Shown here piece by piece: positions 27,699 to 37,248 of a DNA stretch of 64,000 nucleotides. Made by a program: the position numbers and the translations under genes. Within the stretch, counting starts at the first letter, position 1. Every line of letters starts with the position of its first letter. Source of the stretch: Bacillota bacterium (GTDB lineage Bacteria; Bacillota; Negativicutes; Sporomusales; Sporomusaceae); assembly GCA_017889705.1 (NCBI GenBank), contig JAGGAB010000003.1:62001-126000 (forward strand), written 5' to 3'. The notes under the pieces are model-generated. The model was not told where the DNA came from. It searched no databases and saw nothing but the letters and a program-made list of their open reading frames with translations.

Positions 27699-29537
27699 TT
27701 ACTGAGGAAAATTTAAGTTTTTTAAAAAGCGGTTTTGAAACTCAGACTGAACTGCCAATTCCAAATAAACAACATTAGATGCGATTTGCATACAGCGTTG
27801 CATCTTATCCGCAGATATTAGTGCCTGAACGGCTCCTATCCCGGCAGCATTGCCGACAGAAACAACTTGCTCGCGCTTTATTCCCGGCAGCATTCCAATT
27901 GTTATCGCACTATCAATATCAATATAATTGCCAAAAGCACCTGCCAAACACACCTGTATCGGCTCACAGCCATTATATTTTTCTAGTAAGAATTGAATAC
28001 CTGTGCAAATAGACGATTTCACCAGCTGGAGTTGACGCACATCAGCCTGCGTAATAGCAATATCGGTACCACTATCACTCTGCGCTCCGCTACTCAGAAC
28101 GAATTCCCATTGACCATCCCGCTGCTTCAAGCGTTCCCGCAGCAAGCCAGAAATATCCGCCCTGTCAGGATTGTTAAATCGCCCGCTTTTATGCAATATA
28201 CCGGCATTTAACAGCTCAGCAACCGCCTTCACAAGGCCTGAGCCACAAATGCCAGTCGGTTTGCCGTTGCCAATGACCTGAGTCCGAACATTCTGCCCAC
28301 TTATAACCACATCACAGATGGCTCCTTCTGTAGCCCGCATGCCATCGCGGATATGGGCTCCTTCAAAGGCAGGACCGGCAGCAGTGGAACAAGCATACAA
28401 GCTATTACCACTGCCAACAACCATCTCTCCGTTTGTTCCCAAGTCTACCAACAGCAGCGGCGTTGTGGCAACATCCTGGTCAACAGCCAAAACAGCAGCC
28501 GTCGTATCTGAACCGACAAAGCTTGCCATATTGGGCAATATAATCATTTTCCCCTGCGGATGCATGTCCAGATCCAACTCCAGCGAATCAAGCGGTGCCA
28601 TATATTTAAATAGAGCGGCATAGGGCTTGCGCACTAAGGTTGACGGCGGAATCTCCGCAACTAAGTGAGTCATAGTGGCATTCCCGGCAATGGTTCCGGC
28701 GTAAATATGGGTTTTCTCCACCCTGGCCATATCGCATAATTCAACAATAATCTGATTTAGACACTGTCTAATAAGTTGTGACAGCCGTTCGAGACCGCCC
28801 TCCAACTCATGGGTAGCCTGAATCCGTGAAATGACATCAGCCCCCATCGAGGCCTGGGGATTATTTTTTGAGCACACGGCTACTATTTGCTTGGCATTAA
28901 TATCTACCAGCATGCCGACAACAGTTGTTGTGCCAATATCAAAGGCCACACCATATAACCGTTCTGAGGTATCTCCAGCTTCAACAGCTATCACTTTATT
29001 ATCAAGTATAGTAATGGATATGCACTCCGGTTTTGTTTCTACCACAGCATTTAACTGCCTGAGCAGCACTGCATTATCTAGACTGCTCAGACTATTTATT
29101 GCCTGCCTGTCTCCAGCCACCGCTTGATAAATCATTTCCTGCAAAGAATAATGGTTATCTATTGTGGGATAAGCCGGTCTTAGTAACACCTTCTTAACTA
29201 GTGGACACTCATCACCAATAGTAATTTCAGTAGCCTGTCCCTTATGACTTGCTTCACTGCTTTTCAGAAATATCGTCACATCACTTGCCGGATAAACCTG
29301 ACAAGCCTGATACCAGTTTTCTTTTTCGGGCTGTACTGCTCTCCCGTCTTTACCGGTAACTTCCCCCTGCAGAACCTGTATCTTACATTTGCCGCAGTTA
29401 CCTCTGCCGCCGCAATTAGCTTCCAGAAATATTCCGCCCTCAATGAGAGAATGTAAAATGGTTTTTCCCGCTATACATGGTATGCACTCTTCTCGACCTT
29501 CCATATGCAATATATATTTTGTCGCAGCTTTATTCAT
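27699..29537 (-). CDS. Reductive activator of corrinoid enzymes (RACE): 2Fe-2S ferredoxin plus ASKHA domain
   Basis: EANCGGRGNCGKCKIQVLQGEV; GVAFDIGTTTVVGMLVD; LLVDLGTNGEMVVG; AGAFGNYIDIDSAITIGMLP. Confidence 0.92.
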   Translation of the reverse strand: MNKAATKYILHMEGREECIPCIAGKTILHSLIEGGIFLEANCGGRGNCGKCKIQVLQGEVTGKDGRAVQPEKENWYQACQVYPASDVTIFLKSSEASHKGQATEITIGDECPLVKKVLLRPAYPTIDNHYSLQEMIYQAVAGDRQAINSLSSLDNAVLLRQLNAVVETKPECISITILDNKVIAVEAGDTSERLYGVAFDIGTTTVVGMLVDINAKQIVAVCSKNNPQASMGADVISRIQATHELEGGLERLSQLIRQCLNQIIVELCDMARVEKTHIYAGTIAGNATMTHLVAEIPPSTLVRKPYAALFKYMAPLDSLELDLDMHPQGKMIILPNMASFVGSDTTAAVLAVDQDVATTPLLLVDLGTNGEMVVGSGNSLYACSTAAGPAFEGAHIRDGMRATEGAICDVVISGQNVRTQVIGNGKPTGICGSGLVKAVAELLNAGILHKSGRFNNPDRADISGLLRERLKQRDGQWEFVLSSGAQSDSGTDIAITQADVRQLQLVKSSICTGIQFLLEKYNGCEPIQVCLAGAFGNYIDIDSAITIGMLPGIKREQVVSVGNAAGIGAVQALISADKMQRCMQIASNVVYLELAVQSEFQNRFLKNLNFPQ

Positions 29538-29674
29538 ATATATAACTCCCCTCTCCCGTCAAGCGTAAACCAAAAAGAAGAACCATTATTCTATACAGAG
29601 ACAGTTCTTCTTTGGTGAAATGTATGTAACACACCTATCTGAAAGGAGGATAGGTGCTACAACAGCAAGTTGTA

Positions 29675-30118
29675 TCATTGGTAAAATTCCCGCATACTGC
29701 CCTGGTGAAACACAGCAAATGAGGCATTCACTACTTCTTCAATAACTGTTTTACTATACCCAAAGACTAATACATTGACATCCAAAATGATACTATTAAT
29801 CTCATTAGATAGCCCATTTATCCATTGAACCGACGGCTTTATATCCACCTGTTCCAGTTTTGTAAGTGATAAAAACACGAACTCCTCTTCTGATAATTTG
29901 CCAAGTATTTTAATATGGCCAAGGATAATACCATTATAGGCTAGCGGTCTGCCAATAGCTTGTATCAGACGCTCTACATATTTTTCAAATGACGCCTTGG
30001 CAACAGGTTGTTCAAAAATAATGTGATATGTTTTACTAAAAATCGACGCATCAGTTAGGCTTGTATCTGCCGGCGTTGGTTTGCGTGTGATTTTATGCGT
30101 AAGTTTATGCAAAATCAA
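29675..30118 (-). CDS. Hypothetical protein coupled to CobW-like GTPase
   Basis: overlaps the 3' end of 30105..30698; no recognised motif. Confidence 0.6.
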   Translation of the reverse strand: MILHKLTHKITRKPTPADTSLTDASIFSKTYHIIFEQPVAKASFEKYVERLIQAIGRPLAYNGIILGHIKILGKLSEEEFVFLSLTKLEQVDIKPSVQWINGLSNEINSIILDVNVLVFGYSKTVIEEVVNASFAVFHQGSMREFYQ

Positions 30119-30698
30119 TTACCTCCTCAATAACAGCTAGGGGTAATTGATTTGCAGCACTAGCAACTTTAATCGGAACATCACTGACAAATCCCTTAAT
30201 ATCGTTAATAATTTCTTCCCTGTCAGCACCTGCAATATCAACCTTGTTAATGATGACAAAGTCAGTTTTCTCCAGTTGACTGGTAACTAGCGGCTCCAGC
30301 ATTTCTTTTAGCTCAGGCCAGCGTGCCATATCCACAATTGTTATTGTCTTTAATCCGGTATAAAAGTTACAATACTCATTAATCAATTTCGCTATGTTCC
30401 CGGGAATAGCCACACCGGTCATCTCAATAATCAGCCAATCTGGTTTAATGGTTTCGTTTATTTCTCTTACCGCAGTTATTAAGTCACTGGTAATCTGGCA
30501 GCATACGCAACCACCGAACAGCGGCTTTACCTGTAAACCGCTATCAGCTAACAGCTTATCATCAATGCCAGCTTCCCCAATTTCATTTTCAATGAGCGCT
30601 ACGGTCTCATGTTTATTCTCTGTAATATATTTGGCAATTTGCAATATCGTAGTTGTTTTACCAGAACCTAAAAATCCGCCAAACAGCAAAATACGCAT
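30105..30698 (-). CDS. CobW/HypB/UreG (G3E) family GTPase
   Basis: MRILLFGGFLGSGKTTTILQIAKYI, FGGCVCCQI, INKVDIAGA. Confidence 0.92.
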   Translation of the reverse strand: MRILLFGGFLGSGKTTTILQIAKYITENKHETVALIENEIGEAGIDDKLLADSGLQVKPLFGGCVCCQITSDLITAVREINETIKPDWLIIEMTGVAIPGNIAKLINEYCNFYTGLKTITIVDMARWPELKEMLEPLVTSQLEKTDFVIINKVDIAGADREEIINDIKGFVSDVPIKVASAANQLPLAVIEEVIDFA

Positions 30699-30886
30699 AA
30701 TTGCTTCCCACCCTTTTACCTAATACGCAAGTATCTACTAGAGACATTCCGCAAGTTTTTGCGGAAAAGGTTGTTATTTAAAATCAGCAGTTACTCCTAT
30801 CCGGTTTACTTTCTCTCTACCTGAAAACTCCGGATTGCCCTGCAACCCGGAGTTTTCCAAGATAGCTTAATGCAGCTTTCGCTATT

Positions 30887-31153
30887 TCATAATCGGGTAA
30901 CTATACGCGAGACTGAACTGATGTTATCATTTTCTACCGGAGCTTTACGTTCCGAAAGCCAACTGATTTCTCTTGCAATACTTAGTATTCTATTAATAAT
31001 CTGCGATATATCTTCCTGTACGTTATTAGTAGAATGATACTGATTGTCAGGCAGGGAATCCTGCCTGCTCATTACACTGTCCTGCTTCTTAGAATTTTGG
31101 ACATCCATTTCACCGACAACGCAACTGCTAGTATTTATTCTTTCTTGTTCCAC
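30887..31153 (-). CDS. Small hypothetical protein
   Basis: ORF only; same strand as neighbours. Confidence 0.4.
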   Translation of the reverse strand: MEQERINTSSCVVGEMDVQNSKKQDSVMSRQDSLPDNQYHSTNNVQEDISQIINRILSIAREISWLSERKAPVENDNISSVSRIVTRL

Positions 31154-31220
31154 GGCGGAAACCCTCCTTTTTATCAGATTTTCTACGAAGTAGACTGCCT
31201 AATACCGGAAAGACAGGCAG

Positions 31221-31850
31221 TTAGTTAGCGCCGGAAGCCTTTTTAGACATTTCTACAGCATCATAGGCGTTCTTACAATAGCCATCAGCATTACACCATT
31301 TAGCAACATTTTCATCAACCGGGCCACCGCCGACAAGTACAGTTGCTTTGGTTCCAGTAGCTTTAACTGCCGCAACCGTCTCTTTCATTACATCAAAAGC
31401 AGTGGTCAACAGACAGAACATGCCAACTACATCCGGGTTATGGGTCTTGATAGCGTCAATAAAGGTTTCAATCGGAGCATCCACACCAATATCCACTACT
31501 TTGAAACCATTGCAGTTTAAAATGGTTGAAACAATATTTTTGCCAATATCGTGAATATCATCTTTTACAGTTCCCAAGATAACTGTACCAATGGCTTTCT
31601 TATCCCCACCGGTAGCAAGCGCTGAACCTAGAAGTGCGGCTGCATTGGAAAAAACTTCTGCAGACATAATAAGTTCAGACAAGTAGTAATCACCGGCCTC
31701 ATAAAGTTTGCCTACCCCCTCCATGCCCGCCTGCAATTGAGCAAGAATTTCCACTGCTGCTACGCTATTTGCCAATTGATCTTTTACGGCTTCAATTACT
31801 AAATCTTCCTCTAAATCAGTTACCGCTTTTACTAAATCAATCTTTGCCAT
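31221..31850 (-). CDS. Corrinoid (B12-binding) methyltransfer protein
   Basis: VILGTVKDDIHDIGKNIVSTILNCNGFKVVDIGVDAPIETFIDAIK (DxHxxG). Confidence 0.95.
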   Translation of the reverse strand: MAKIDLVKAVTDLEEDLVIEAVKDQLANSVAAVEILAQLQAGMEGVGKLYEAGDYYLSELIMSAEVFSNAAALLGSALATGGDKKAIGTVILGTVKDDIHDIGKNIVSTILNCNGFKVVDIGVDAPIETFIDAIKTHNPDVVGMFCLLTTAFDVMKETVAAVKATGTKATVLVGGGPVDENVAKWCNADGYCKNAYDAVEMSKKASGAN

Positions 31851-31905
31851 TGCCTATTCCCCCACATTCATATTTTATATACGCACCCTACCTTAGTAAG
31901 GTCAA

Positions 31906-32709
31906 TTATTCGTAAAGCCCTTTTCGGTGTGCCTTAAGATAGTTTTTACAATATCTATCATTCCCCAGCAATGCTTGCCCTGCATATACTACACCCATCA
32001 TTGCTTTGTCTGTCGGGTTTAATATATAGCCATCCATTCCCACGGTCATTGTTTGAACTACAAACAAACGGTTAAGCACGGCTCTATTGGGAAAACCATA
32101 CGAGATATTACTCAAACCACAGGTAAGATGCACTTCAGGATATTTTTTCTTAATAGCATAAATGGCGTCCAACACGGATTTGCCATATTTATCATTGGTA
32201 CTTAACGGCTTAATTAATGGATCAATATAGATATCATCTTGCTCGATACCTTCTTTTGCCATATCGTCAATCAGCTTGCTGGCAATACGCAAGCGATCTT
32301 CGGCAGTTTCTGGCATTCCGGCATCTTCAATGCAAAGCGCCACAATTTTTGCGTTAAACTCTTTTACTAAAGAAATAACTGCCTTGTAGCGTTTTTCCTC
32401 AGCAGTTGTCGAGTTAATCATCCGCTTACCATTACCTGTCTTTGCCAACGCTAAACCTGCTCTAAGTGCATTTTCATCTGGACTGTCAATGCAAAGCGGC
32501 AAATCCGTAACTTCCTGAATAGTATTTACCAACCACTCCATGCACTCAATTTCCTGACCTACCATAGTGCCGCAGTTTACATCAAGATAGTTGGCTCCGG
32601 CTTCTTCCTGTTGCTTTGCCACCTCTTGAATATAGGCTGCATTTCTTGTTTCAACCGCTTCGCGGATGGCCTTGCGGCTGGTATTAATGAGTTCTCCGAT
32701 TATTAACAT
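31906..32709 (-). CDS. Methyltetrahydrofolate:corrinoid methyltransferase (pterin-binding)
   Basis: MLIIGELINTSRKAI, QEEAGANYLDVNCGT, TCGLSNISYGFPNRAVLNRLF. Confidence 0.93.
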   Translation of the reverse strand: MLIIGELINTSRKAIREAVETRNAAYIQEVAKQQEEAGANYLDVNCGTMVGQEIECMEWLVNTIQEVTDLPLCIDSPDENALRAGLALAKTGNGKRMINSTTAEEKRYKAVISLVKEFNAKIVALCIEDAGMPETAEDRLRIASKLIDDMAKEGIEQDDIYIDPLIKPLSTNDKYGKSVLDAIYAIKKKYPEVHLTCGLSNISYGFPNRAVLNRLFVVQTMTVGMDGYILNPTDKAMMGVVYAGQALLGNDRYCKNYLKAHRKGLYE

Positions 32710-32738
32710 TAGAACGTATTCCTCCAATCTGCAATTGC

Positions 32739-32765
32739 TGTATATACATCTATATAAATGGTAGC
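32739..32765. promoter_or_regulatory. Candidate operator copy 1
   Basis: tgtatatacatctatataaatggtagc, upstream of the methyltransferase gene. Confidence 0.75.
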
Positions 32766-32834
32766 GCACTTACATCTATTTGTCAATATATTCTTTGATT
32801 TCAGAATCTATTTTTTATTTCTACTTATGCTAAG

Positions 32835-34139
32835 TTATACTTTGCGAATCCAAAGCATAATCATTGCCACTGCACCAATAGAGCAAAAAGCTACTAAGCA
32901 CATAAGGCCGCCGACATAACTACCGGTCGCATTAATAAAATAACCAACAACTACAGGAGTAATTGCACCGCCGAGACTTCCCAGGCAGCTTTCAAAGCCA
33001 CTGCCCGCGCCCAAGGCCTTGGCCGGTACGACTTTTTGGATTATAGACCAATGGCCAGGAAGTCCAATTAGCAGTGCCGATACTGCCATTACAAGATATA
33101 GCGCCGCTTCCACCTGCCCAGACGCATGTGCCGCGAAATAAATTCCCACTGCGCCGCCAGCCATATGCAGAACGCCCAATGTTGATTTCCGTTCGATCTT
33201 ATCTGTCAAGTAACCGGCTGCTATCAGCGCAACAATTCCTGCAGCATATGGAGCATTAGCCCAAAAACCCATACTGCTCCAGGTAAAACCCATCGCCTCT
33301 TTTAGATAGGAAGGTATCCAGGTGGCAAGCCCCCACCACGCCGAAGAACTGAATACATAGAAAATGACACATAGCCAGTAGTCAAAATTAAATAAAAAAC
33401 CTTTCCAATTTTCCCAGGTTGATTGAGACTCACTTGCCTGTTGTTTTAAGCTCTCTGCTTCGCTTTTTAAACCGGCTTCAATGTATTCCAGTTCACATGT
33501 GCTAATTTTTTTACTCTCACGAGGATTGTCAGCAGTTAAAAACCAGATCAGAAATAAAGGGATAACACCGATACCCGCTAATGCAAAAAAACTGACTCTC
33601 CATCCCCACTCTCCGATGATCCATACCATAAACGGCATTGCCAACGCCGGCCCTGCCGTCAGACCGATAAGCCATGTTGAATTTGCTCTGGCCCGCTCTT
33701 GAGGTGGAAACCAGTTCTTTACAAATTTCATTTGCATGGGCCAATGCATGCCTTCACCCAAACCCAAAATACACCGTGCTGCAATCATACCGGCAAAACT
33801 GGATACCAGCCCTCCATATATGCAGGAAACTATCCAAAACACAATGGCCAGAGCCATAACTTTACGCGGACCCCACAAATCACCTAACGGACTTAGTATA
33901 GCATTAGTGATGGCATACGTGAATAAAAACATCGACATTAGCGAACCAATCGCCACAGCGTCACCTTTAATACCCATCTCCCGAAGAAAAGTCTCATCGG
34001 CAACCAATACCGATATATTAACTCTGTCAAGATATGCGATCAATAATGTCACTAAAAGAACCAATATCAATATTACCCGCTGTTTTATCGGACTATTAGC
34101 TGTAGTCGCCTGCTGAACAACTACTCTTTCAGTGTCCAC
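32835..34139 (-). CDS. MFS transporter
   Basis: 12-TM pattern; LLIAYLDRVNISVLVA, SPLGDLWGPRKVM, ILGLGEGMHWPMQM. Confidence 0.92.
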   Translation of the reverse strand: MDTERVVVQQATTANSPIKQRVILILVLLVTLLIAYLDRVNISVLVADETFLREMGIKGDAVAIGSLMSMFLFTYAITNAILSPLGDLWGPRKVMALAIVFWIVSCIYGGLVSSFAGMIAARCILGLGEGMHWPMQMKFVKNWFPPQERARANSTWLIGLTAGPALAMPFMVWIIGEWGWRVSFFALAGIGVIPLFLIWFLTADNPRESKKISTCELEYIEAGLKSEAESLKQQASESQSTWENWKGFLFNFDYWLCVIFYVFSSSAWWGLATWIPSYLKEAMGFTWSSMGFWANAPYAAGIVALIAAGYLTDKIERKSTLGVLHMAGGAVGIYFAAHASGQVEAALYLVMAVSALLIGLPGHWSIIQKVVPAKALGAGSGFESCLGSLGGAITPVVVGYFINATGSYVGGLMCLVAFCSIGAVAMIMLWIRKV

Positions 34140-34240
34140 TTTTATTACCTCCTTGACCTAAATCAGTTCATACAATAGGCAAAGGACGACCCCGAACAAG
34201 TCGGGGTCCCTAAAAATCAAATGGTTAGTTTAATAATATC

Positions 34241-35689
34241 TTAATAGAAGAACTCAAGCTTTGTCATATAGGTTGTGCCAATATCACTGGAGGTTAAGTC
34301 TGTTGCCAATTTCCGGTTCTTAATTTTGAGGTCTTGTCCCTCAATAGTCCAGATTACATTCTTAGCAACAGTGCTTTGGAAGGCAACAAAGAAACCCTTG
34401 ATATTGTCAGTACCTCTAGTATACGTGTTATATCTGTCTCTCACATCGGCCATAGCTTGTGCATCAAAACCACCGGCTCCGCTCGGGATTGCGCCAGCGT
34501 CAACGCTGCGATACGCGATCGACCAGCCAAAATCACCTTTTTTCTTGTAGTCTACAAGATTTTTGGCTGAATAGAATACAGGCGGTGCGTTAACGGCGCT
34601 GGTAAGTTCAACAGCCCAGCCTTTAGGTGAAGTAGGTAAGTTTTGTGCTTCCTTAAGATCTGTTGACACATAATCAGCAATCAACTTAACTTTTCCTAGA
34701 TTGACATCAAAGCCTGCCGCCCAACCCGCAGATTTATTAAAAGAACCAACATTGGTATTCAGGGTGCTGCCTGTAAGCGTATTATTGATACCAGGAACAT
34801 CAGACCAGTAATAACCGCCTCGCCACCCAATCTTATCATTTATTTTTCCAGAAAGTTGAGCGGTTGTAAGTGTATTAGCATCACCGCTATAGCTGTCTGG
34901 AGCGTTCTTGATATTATTCACAGAACCAGTAAACAATACTTTGCCTATGTTCTCATCAAAGCGTATCCCATCAACGCCAACGGCTTTACCAAACAGTCCG
35001 TGTGTAAAGTTATCATAAGGGAAACGGCCAATGCGTACTTTATCTATGCCCATCACATCTTTTGCCGTTATTACAAACATATCAAAGTAAGCATCACTTC
35101 CCTTACCGACAGTATCATAATCACCGAAATTACTGGTAGCTTGCGCACGAGCCATCCAAGAAATATCTTCATTAATAGTTCCATTGAATTTAATACGCTG
35201 GCGGAAATCAAATTTCTTTGAACCATTCAATTTTGTATTGCCAGTAGCCTTCGTATCATTTCCGAAAACACGGAAACGAGTCTCACCGCTTACCCAGGTA
35301 TTAGTCTTAGCTTCAACCTTAGCAATCCTTGCCCCCAAACGGTTAAGTTCAGCGGCAAACTCAGAAGAAAGCTTGTCAATAAGCTGCTTATTGTCCTCAT
35401 CGGCTTTTTCATACTTGTCCATGGCTTTAGCAACAACGAAGGCAACTTCATACCGGCTCATAGCCTTATCGCCTTTAAAGGTTTTGTCGGTATAGCCGTC
35501 AACAATACCAGCCTTAGCTAACTTCGCTATCGCATCATAAGCCCAGTGTCCAGCGGGAACATCGCTAAAAGACGGCGTTACAGCAGCATAAACGGGATTA
35601 TCGAGCACTGGGATTCCAGCCATAGTGATGGACATAAGTGCCAATGGTACGATAGTCATCCATTTTTTTAGTGATTTTGTTTTCTTCAT
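34241..35689 (-). CDS. SLH-domain outer-membrane porin (OmpM-like)
   Basis: signal peptide; SLH FSDVPAGHWAYDAIAKLAKAGIVDGYTDKTFKGDKAMSRYEVA; coiled coil; porin-like C-terminus ending MTKLEFFY. Confidence 0.88.
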   Translation of the reverse strand: MKKTKSLKKWMTIVPLALMSITMAGIPVLDNPVYAAVTPSFSDVPAGHWAYDAIAKLAKAGIVDGYTDKTFKGDKAMSRYEVAFVVAKAMDKYEKADEDNKQLIDKLSSEFAAELNRLGARIAKVEAKTNTWVSGETRFRVFGNDTKATGNTKLNGSKKFDFRQRIKFNGTINEDISWMARAQATSNFGDYDTVGKGSDAYFDMFVITAKDVMGIDKVRIGRFPYDNFTHGLFGKAVGVDGIRFDENIGKVLFTGSVNNIKNAPDSYSGDANTLTTAQLSGKINDKIGWRGGYYWSDVPGINNTLTGSTLNTNVGSFNKSAGWAAGFDVNLGKVKLIADYVSTDLKEAQNLPTSPKGWAVELTSAVNAPPVFYSAKNLVDYKKKGDFGWSIAYRSVDAGAIPSGAGGFDAQAMADVRDRYNTYTRGTDNIKGFFVAFQSTVAKNVIWTIEGQDLKIKNRKLATDLTSSDIGTTYMTKLEFFY

Positions 35690-35759
35690 GAAATTCTCCC
35701 CCAAATTTTCATTTTTGTCACTAATGCTTGACCTTTATCTGAAGTGTAAAGCAGCGCAC

Positions 35760-37079
35760 TTATACACTTTCAGAACATTTAGCACTGGAAGGCGGCTTAG
35801 GCATGGTTGCAAAAACTACAAAGATAATGCCTGCAAAAACGATAGCCGCATTAAGCTCAAAGGCCGGAGTATAACTACGGAACATATCAAACAATTTCCC
35901 GCCAGCTACGCCAGCACCAGAAACAATGACTGCAGTGATTGCCTGCAATGAACCATTGATTTTTGGAAATGCGGCAGGTCCGAAGAAATTGCCCAACATA
36001 GTGTTTTGCGCTACGAAAGTCCAGCCAAAACCGGCGCCATATAATATAGCTGCTATATAGGCTGCCATCATCGCTTCAGGAGCAGCTTGCACGGCAAGAT
36101 ATGACCCGACAAGATAACAGCACATACCTAACATAAAGACATAGCGGGCAGCTATTCTATCCATTAGCCAGCCACTGATCAACCGTCCGAATATCCCGCC
36201 CATGGTAAACATGCCCATGGCAAAGGCTGCATCTGCCGGCGTAATTCCTTTGCCTTTCAAATGCATAATCCAGTGGGCGGTAAAGAAGAAAAACGGCCAT
36301 TGGCTGGCAGCCGCAGCTAATACAGTCAGCCAGTAAGTAAGAGATTTATATACCTCGGCCGGAGTCCAAGCATACTTTGTAACTAGTGCACTGTTTGCAG
36401 CCACTGCGGTTGCAGCTTCCGTCACTTCTTTTCCATCAGGAATCTGCCCGAGATCTTGCGGCCGTTCTTTTACAAAGAGCCACGCAATAATTGCACTGAC
36501 AACAGCAATTCCAGCTACTACCATCCAGGCTAAACGCCAGTTGCCTCCTGACGAAGCAATAAGTTTGTTCATAGCCGGCGCCCCGATAAAACCGGCAAAA
36601 CCTGAGGCAGTCATGGCTAACGCCATTGCTCTTCCCCTGAATTTAACAAACCAGCGTGTAATTGTTGTCGACAAAGCAACAATGCAACCAAAACCAAGAC
36701 CACAACCAACCAAAAATCCAAAACCTACTAAATAATGCCAGGGTTGGGAAGCAACCTGCGCCATCCACAATGAACCAATAGCAATTAAAACCGAACCAAT
36801 TATAAAGGTTTTACGAACTCCCCACTTAGTAATTGACATTCCGACAAGAATGGCCGACGTACCAACAAATAAATTTAGAAGGGAAAAACCTAATCCAAAA
36901 GTAGTTCGATCCATAACGATTTCTTTCATCATATAGGAGTTAATTACAGCGCCCCCATATAGCGGAAATCCCATGTTTAACAGATACAGAACCCATAGTA
37001 CACCTACCAGTTTCCAACCATAAAACTTTTGCTCATTCCCCACAATTAACCCTCCCATAATAAGATTTTCAGCGCGCAA
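35760..37079 (-). CDS. MFS transporter, OFA (oxalate/formate antiporter-like) type
   Basis: FYGWKLVGVLWVLYLLNMGFPLYGGAVINSYM; SGFAGFIGAPAMNKLI. Confidence 0.88.
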   Translation of the reverse strand: MRAENLIMGGLIVGNEQKFYGWKLVGVLWVLYLLNMGFPLYGGAVINSYMMKEIVMDRTTFGLGFSLLNLFVGTSAILVGMSITKWGVRKTFIIGSVLIAIGSLWMAQVASQPWHYLVGFGFLVGCGLGFGCIVALSTTITRWFVKFRGRAMALAMTASGFAGFIGAPAMNKLIASSGGNWRLAWMVVAGIAVVSAIIAWLFVKERPQDLGQIPDGKEVTEAATAVAANSALVTKYAWTPAEVYKSLTYWLTVLAAAASQWPFFFFTAHWIMHLKGKGITPADAAFAMGMFTMGGIFGRLISGWLMDRIAARYVFMLGMCCYLVGSYLAVQAAPEAMMAAYIAAILYGAGFGWTFVAQNTMLGNFFGPAAFPKINGSLQAITAVIVSGAGVAGGKLFDMFRSYTPAFELNAAIVFAGIIFVVFATMPKPPSSAKCSESV

Positions 37080-37143
37080 CTATCTTATTGCCAACGAATA
37101 AATAATTACCAAATTCCGATTTCGATACCATTATTTGTCTTAA

Positions 37144-37170
37144 TGTATATACATCTATATAGATAGTAAC
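37144..37170. promoter_or_regulatory. Candidate operator copy 2
   Basis: tgtatatacatctatatagatagtaac; two adjacent perfect 10-bp palindromes TGTATATACA and TCTATATAGA. Confidence 0.78.
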
Positions 37171-37248
37171 TGATTGAGAAAATTTTGTCAATTATTTTCT
37201 CTGACATTTCAGAAAAATTTGTGTTTTGTAATAAATGCCTGTCCTGCA

